Shown here: piece after piece, positions 57,494 to 64,000 of the stretch
Layout of the letters: each line of letters starts with the position of its first letter
Position numbering within the stretch: position 1 is the stretch's first letter
Assembly (NCBI RefSeq): GCF_932294415.1
Contig: NC_065542.1
Span: forward strand, 44,357,942-44,421,941
Length of the DNA: 64,000 nt
Direction: 5' to 3'
DNA from: Quercus robur
Lineage: Eukaryota; Streptophyta; Magnoliopsida; Fagales; Fagaceae
Translations under genes and position numbers: made by a program
The notes under the pieces: generated by a model
Databases searched by the model: none
Told to the model about the DNA's origin: nothing
The model's input: the letters and a program-made list of their open reading frames with translations, nothing else

Positions 57494-58570
57494 ATGACTT
57501 TGACCTAGACTAATGTTTCTAAGAAACAATGGATCTGATTGCAATAATTAATAAAAACACGGGCAACTAATGACTTTGACCTGGTCTAAGTACTAATGAC
57601 TTTGACCTAGACAACTGTTTCTAAGCATGGTTATGAATACCGTTTGGGATCTCATTTTTGTTTGTCCATTGGAACGGAATATTTCAGTACCGATCAATAT
57701 TGGTCAACACCAGTGTACTATTTCGGAAGTACTATCATAATATATATATTTACCATTTTGATATATATTTTTTGTCAAACCTATAAAAATTACCATGAAT
57801 CTTAAAGTTATAAGCCCATATTTAATATAAATTATTATTATTATAATAACTAACAAGTTTTTTAAAATATAATAACAATAATATTTACTAGACCAGAAAA
57901 AAAAAAATCACAGAAGATTGAAAAGACACAAAGCCTGCAACCTATTAACTCTCCTTTAGAATTGTATTATTATAATGCTAGTCACGTGGAGTGGCTCACA
58001 AAACTAAAAAATTGGAACAGAAATGCCAAAATATAAAGCTCAATGAAAAAAAGTGGAGGGTAACTAAGTAAGCAAATGGGCGGACAACTAAGAAAATGTA
58101 CAAAGAAAAGAAGAAAACGGAGAGGACGAAGTGCAGAAGAAAAGAACTGAAGAAGGCCAAGTTGTTGAGGCTACTAACGAAGTGAGATGAACTGCGATGG
58201 GTGGCTTTATTCAGGTAATAGCTATTAATTAAACTTGTAAAGGTAAAATTTTTCTGCATTTATCAGTAGATTTAGTACTGGCCGAAATATGTCTACTGGC
58301 CAAAATGGGCCAGAACGAACCGAAATTTGGTCCGAGGTGGAACAAGAGGGTGATTTGTACCAGTTTAAGGACTGGTACAAAATTTTCTGACCGTTCCGGC
58401 CGGAACATAACGGTATTAATAACAATGTTTCTAAGAAACAATGGATCTGATTGCAATAATTAATAAAAACACTGGCCACGTACTAATGAATAAAATGCAT
58501 ACAGCTAGACTAATGTTTCTAAGAAACAATGGATCTGATTGCAATAATTAATAAAAACACTGGCCACTAA
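57494..58570. repeat. Tandem repeat of about 75-85 bp, interrupted by a transposon
   Basis: Units built on TGTTTCTAAGAAACAATGGA and TGCAATAATTAATAAAAACA occur at about 57509-57565, 58428-58475 and 58513-58562, linked by ACTAATGACTTTGACCTGG. One unit is split by the hAT-like element at 57626-58427. Confidence 0.85.
57626..58427. mobile_element. hAT-like element of 802 bp
   Basis: Starts CATGGTTATGAATACCG and ends CGGTATTAATAACAATG: inverted repeats with two mismatches in 17. The 8-bp TTTCTAAG flanks both sides (57618-57625 and 58428-58435). Because the target was a tandem repeat containing that word, the duplication should be read with some caution, but both junctions agree. No transposase is visible. 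Confidence 0.75.
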
Positions 58571-59134
58571 TGACTTTGACCTGGCCTAATGTCCTGACAC
58601 ATTTTGGACTCTTATATAACATTGTCAACTTCTCCCCGGAAGTTTATCATCTAGTCTTGATGGCAGACATTGGACACGCAATGAATCTATCTCTTGTAAA
58701 AAGTAAGGAACAATGTACATGCATCTTGTATCATTTTCAAAAAAAAAATTTGCATATCGGTTTTGTACTAAAATGATTTGATATAGCGGAAAGGTCAATT
58801 TTGTGATACTAAATTGCAGGTTTAAATTTTTAATCCTAATTCTTGAATCTCAAATACTGCATACGGTGTGAGACAACTCAACAACATCAATAATGAGTGG
58901 AAGACTTTCACCATAATTGCCTTTGCAAGAGGCATATGAGACTCAAGTTCAACTGTGAAATGGAAACATGTTACATCGATCAAACAGTCATAAGTATTTT
59001 GTTCTACTATTTTTCTTAATATTTTCTACTTCGTCATTCAATTATTCAATCCTTAACCCAATGCAACTGGCAAACCCAATTAACCATTGGGTGTTCTCAA
59101 ACTAGAATAAGTAATTAATTGAATGTTCAAATAA
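58571..59134. other. AT-rich intergenic DNA
   Basis: No gene or clear repeat seen; ends at the LTR of the following retroelement fossil. Confidence 0.5.
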
Positions 59135-60163
59135 TGTGTAAAACACCTATGAACGTTTAGACTCTCAATTTATAAATTACCAACACAAGTTTATAATCAA
59201 ACAATGTTTGTGCGGAATATGAAAATAAGCTAAAATAGAATTGGTAAAACAATCTAAACCAAAATTAATCACAACCCTAGCAGTAATTAAAAGGCAAAGA
59301 TTAAGGGAAGAGATATACAAACACAAAGACAATATAGCGATGTATTATCGAAGAGGAAACTGAAGTCCTCGGCAAAAAACCTCTCTGTCGTCCTCCAAGC
59401 GGTCAATAATCCACCAGAGAATAAAGTTGGAATACATGAATAATAGAAGACCCTCCAAGCCTTATCTACCCAGTTCACCTAAGCCCTCCAAGTTTCTTGC
59501 TCCAACAGGGTTACGCCGAACCTTGTCTTCTCTAGCTTACCAGATCCCGCAATCTCCCATTGCATCAACCAAAATGAATTGGTCTCTTCTGAATTGCTTC
59601 CTAAGCACCGAATAATCTCCTCATAGATATGGGTATGGTGAGATAAGGATTTGGCTAATGTACCTCTCAAGAATGTATCAATGGAGATGGTGAGAGTAGA
59701 AGAATTTGAAGAATCAAAAGATGAAGATTGTGGATGAGTCAATCTTGTTTTCTCTAGGGTTTTTCTCTCAAAATTCTCTCTGGAAGCTCTCTACATTTCG
59801 TGGGTATAAGGGTATTTATAGTAGGGTGTGTATGGAATGTGAAGAGTCAATTACAAGTCGCGAGTTTGAGTTGCGAGCTAACTGTCTGGCCAGACTAGAA
59901 GTTTTGTCCTGTAGTGCAACAACTGGCGTGACCCTTCAGCTCCCTTGCATGCTTCAGACGTGTGCCACTTCTGCCGACTCGTCAATCACGAGATCCAGTC
60001 GTAAGGCTCTTCTTGAGTGCACAATCTTGAGCTTTTCTTCATACTCTCTCACACACTACCCTTACATAATTCACACCTAAATACAAGGTTTCTAAATGTT
60101 GAATTACAAGAAAATTTGGCACAGAATAAAGCCAACTAATAATTGAATAAATTCAACCTTACA
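59135..60163 (-). repeat. 3' LTR of the fossil at 59135-64000
   Basis: In element orientation starts TGTAAGGTTGAATTTATTC and ends GTTTTACACA, about 1029 bp, collinear with the LTR at 42531-43583. Confidence 0.8.
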
Positions 60164-63100
60164 ATCTCTTCCTTTGGCTATTCCGTGACAAAACCCTGAA
60201 ACAAACTCTAGACTTAACATGTGAGTTGGGAAAAATTGAACAAAACTCACTCACACCTAACTTTAGAATCTATGAAGCTCTTGAACCTTACTAACAAGTA
60301 TCTCCTAAAAACAACAACACAATACGATTATTGTAAGCAGAAAACTTGAAATGCATATGGAGCAAGCACAATGCGATTAAGCAAAAAGGAATGAAGCAAT
60401 AAAGCATGGCTTGACCAAAAATGAACAATCACTATAAATAGTGACCACAATGATCATTCACACAAGGAATGAACATTCCTACATGCAAGCTAATAAACTC
60501 AATGCGAAGTATCATTTGCATGTCCAACACTCAACTGATACAACAACACAAGGAAATTGCATCAAGGATATAAAATCCAACAAGGCAAGAGTGATGTACT
60601 TAAAGAAATGCATAACATTAACAACAAATATTAAGCTACAAAGTATGGGTACAAATCAAAATACTGAATATCAATTGAAATAATTAAACCAAAGTATTTA
60701 ACAAAGTGCTGTGCAAACCTATATTAAAATTATCCAAACATAACAGCAAAAACCATAGACAACATAAAGTAAAATGCTCAAGGTTTTTCTCTCCCTCAAA
60801 ATAGTGCTCCCCCTCAAGAGCTACTTCTCCCCCTTTTTGATCGGAATGGCCAAAAGGCTACTGCTGGGTAGTGAAGCTGTCAAACTTTGCTGAGAGAAGA
60901 TTCATCTGCTCTTGGATAGTAGCTAGCTTGTCAGATTGCTCATTTTGGACGTCTCAAAGCCCGTCAATCCTTTCAAGGATGATCTGAAATGCATCTGGAA
61001 GTACCATAGAGGATGATGAAGTTTGGCTCCTTTTGCCCCAACTTCTTGAACTTGAGGGTTGTCCTTCAGCTTTTGTTTCAGTGTCCATAGGTTCTTCTTG
61101 TGCTTGATCACCCACCTCTTCATCACTTGGAAGACGAACAATGATCTCTGTAATGGTTAGAGCATTGATAGCTGAAGGAGTAGGCATGAGACTAATGTCT
61201 TAAGGAATTTCCACACCCTTTGCTCGAAAAAGCCTCATGAGTAGACTAGGAAAAATCAGCTTTGCCCTTGAAGTGGTTCTTGTTTCATCAGCAATAATGG
61301 AGAAGATATGAGCACTAATATCAATATAAGTGTTCTCCCGGAGTTCCATGAGGAATATGGCTCTAGCATTATTAATGGTGGTCATCTTCTTCACCAGGTA
61401 CAGGTTGAACATCATGATCACAATAAGGCATCTCAAATTAGGTGGAAAAGCAGTAGTGTTTAGGCAGCTTCCTTCTCTAACTCCACCAATGTAAGATTGA
61501 ACAGTTTCTATGGAGAGCATTCTGTCCTTGTAGTTTGTGAAATCATGGTCCAACTCCTCAAAACCAAGGACTTCATCAATGTCCTCCAAGTTAATGTTGA
61601 ATTAATGACCTCTTATCCAACAGTTGATTTCATCCTCTCTTAAGACTGCATTGGCATAGAATTCTTTGATCAATGGTTCACATACCCCACGCAGATCACC
61701 AAGAAGCTTATCCCAACCTCTGTCCTGAAAACAATCATGAATGAAGTAGTCTTTCAAATCAACCAAATCCACAAATCTCTCTTGGATGATAGGAGCCTTC
61801 TCATAAAATTGATTGTATTTCTAAAAATGTTTGGTAGACCTGAACCAGGTATTATCCATTTTCTTCCTTTTGTCAACCTTTTGTGCAATAGTCTTCTTCT
61901 TTGGAGTCATTTGTAAATACATAGCAGCAAAAACCACAAAACAGAGCACAACATATGGTAACACCAAAAATTAGTAACAAGTTAGTAGCAATAAAATGGA
62001 CTTAGAATCAGATCAAAGATTTGATCTACAACACATTTCAGCAACAACTTAACATGAGAAAAACACATGGCATCAATGCTTAACAAAGTTTTATCATTAA
62101 GGCCACAATCAAATCACATTGTGTGTGTGTGAGCAAATATCATCATGTAAAGGCTAGGGCATGTATCAAAGCATAGAACCAGAGATGCAACTTTCAATCA
62201 TTGAAAACCATGAACTTCTTACAACCATTGTAATCCATGAAATCTTCAAGAACACAAGAAAATGCCTCTGAGACATTTTACCATGGGTATAATATGCACA
62301 ACACAACACTAGCAAAATATACAACTCAAGAGTGAGAAGTAAGCATAAATAAGCATCATATTATCAATATCAACAAAACCTATATAACAAACTCGACAAA
62401 AGTAAACCTAACCCATATTTGAACATCACATTTTTCAAATCTCAACAAAAACTCAAAACTCAAGAAATCAAAGGCTATAGACATGAAATACTTTGAGAAA
62501 AATAGAAAACCCATACCTTTTTTTAAAGTTTGAAGTAAGAGATGATGATGAAAATGGTGGATTTTTGGGGAGAACACGGTGAGTTTGTGAGAGAGATGAA
62601 TGGACAAGACAATGAACAGTCACAATGGGCGAGGGAAAACTGAAAAGTTTTAAAAACTGTCTTGAAAAAGGCCTTTAAAGTGCAACACATGCATTTTTTG
62701 CAACTGACTTGAGTCGCGACCAAGTCGCCAGAAACCCCATGAAACAAAATTTTAAAAATTTGTCTAAGTGTTTTTCGAGACTAGAAGTTCCACTCGCGAG
62801 TGAGTCGCGAAGGGAGTCGCCAAACATTCTGAGTAAAACTCGCGACTAGAGCTTCCATTTGCGAATAAGTCGCTGAACTGAGTTTGCAAAAATTCTAAAA
62901 ACCCAGATTTTTGAAAATTTTCTAAGTCTTTTTCGTGACTGGGGTCTTGACTCGCTAGAGAGTTGCAAGGAGTTATTGAGTAAGCTCGCAACTAGGGCAT
63001 GCGACTAGCTTGACCCGCGAGGCAAGTCGCAAGAATAGGGTTGCACAGTTTTTGAAATTTTTGACATTTTTCAAAACAAAAACACTTTCCAAAAACAACT

Positions 63101-64000
63101 AAAACACTCAAAAATATTTTTGTGTTTGATCAACATATAATTGAGTATGTGCAACATACTTAAACAAGTACAATTACACAAATGAATAAGGCATTCATTG
63201 AACATAGACTTGTGTGATGTGTGTGGGTACCAAAACCGAGATAGTCCTTAGTCTAATGTGAAGCTTCAATGATCAATTCAACCAAGACATACACAATTAG
63301 TACGAGGAAAAGTGATCAATCTCAATTATAGAAGTATGCATATATGACCTCCCACATAAACTTGAAAACATAATTTTGAAGCTTTTCATTTGGCTTCATT
63401 CACATCATAGCATTTGATCTTTTTGAATCAATACATCTCATTTTGAGATTGATGAACAAGCTACGCTCGTAAATACACAAAGCCATTAGTACAAAGGTAC
63501 AAGGTAAAACATGCTTGTGACAATACACAATAATGTTGATCAAACTTTTTGGATTTTCTACTTTTTATGTGTTTTTGGATTTTTGACACAAAAGTAAAGA
63601 TTGAAAAAAAAAATGTAAAAACATTTAAAGCAAAAAGCAAACAAACAAGCAAAAATTTTTAAAACTTGTTGGAGAGATAACACAAATCACACAACCAATC
63701 AAAGTCACAAACCATAGAAAGTATTAATGCATGGATATGTTGTAATGCTTATGCATGATTACCCCTTTTCACCCACACGGCACGTGCGTTTAGGGTGATA
63801 TCCCTAAAGGATTGGGTACTATTGTTTTGGCTTTCAAACCTTTTGTTGAACCTTGTCAAGCATGTGGTGAATGCATCAATCATTTTCATTACATCTCCAA
63901 TGTTAGACACAGTTTCTCCCCCTTCGATTGCTTGGGGTTCCCTTTATCCTTTCTTTGTCCACTTGGCCTTTGATGGTTACCATTCTTTAATGCCCAAAGT
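59135..64000 (-). mobile_element. Non-autonomous LTR retroelement fossil, continuing past the window
   Basis: In minus orientation: leader and spacer from the window edge (with CGCGAGT/GCGACTC words at about 62700-63050), an interior coding-like region at about 60950-61910 whose closest type I know is the 'putative plant transposon protein' found in large non-autonomous elements, a polypurine tract near 60164-60180, and a 3' LTR (60163-59135). The coding-like region is broken in a few places. The 5' LTR is not in the window, so age cannot be judged from LTR pairs. The same family is at 41447-44960 on the other strand. Confidence 0.75.

Overview
This window looks like nuclear DNA of a woody dicot. 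Genes are split by GT-AG introns, the intergenic DNA is AT-rich, (TC)n, (TA)n and (GA)n tracts are common, and most of the sequence between genes is plant-type transposon. The repeat style and the resistance-gene content resemble oak, chestnut or beech, but I cannot prove the family without a search.

Only a few host genes can be supported. (1) NDUFA9, the 39-kDa subunit of mitochondrial complex I, lies on the minus strand at 3773-12076. I could place all 12 coding exons; they add up to 403 residues. (2) A small two-exon plus-strand gene at 25443-25862 encodes 94 residues of unknown function. (3) A CC-NB-LRR resistance gene lies on the minus strand at 36017-39203 and is split by one frameshift. 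(4) An LRR receptor-like protein gene of the EIX/Cf type lies on the minus strand at 52438-55230 and is split by one in-frame stop. (5) A possible small minus-strand gene at 810-1175 is unrecognised. The two immune-receptor genes are each one mutation from an open frame, as is common for decaying or allele-variable resistance loci.

Most of the remaining structure is mobile DNA, and many insertions can be bounded to the base by target-site duplications (TSDs). A non-autonomous LTR element (13634-17369, TSD ATTAT) carries a 79-bp tandem array. Next comes a LINE 3' fragment with an RNase H reading frame (17661-18725). A hAT-type element (18893 or 20451 to 24339, TSD GATAGGGC) has a duplicated left end, palindromic TATGTG/CACATA arrays, and an inserted young Mutator-like foldback element (23066-23809, 9-bp TSD, 199-bp inverted repeats with one mismatch). 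Two more hAT-like elements lie at 24561-25049 and 57626-58427. Two PIF/Harbinger-type elements, one inside the other, fill 29991-32156. A CACTA-like element (48347-52273) keeps part of a TNPA-type gene. There are at least two SINEs with exact TSDs, plus a third tRNA-like remnant.

Three LTR-element fossils fill the right half: a rearranged copy at 41447-44960, a probable solo LTR at 45916-46761, and an inverted relative of the first copy from 59135 to the window end. Small tandem duplications also lie inside host loci: one in NDUFA9 copies an exon start with its splice acceptor, and another lies upstream of the resistance gene. I saw no rRNA gene, no credible functional tRNA, no CRISPR and no bacterial-type operon.
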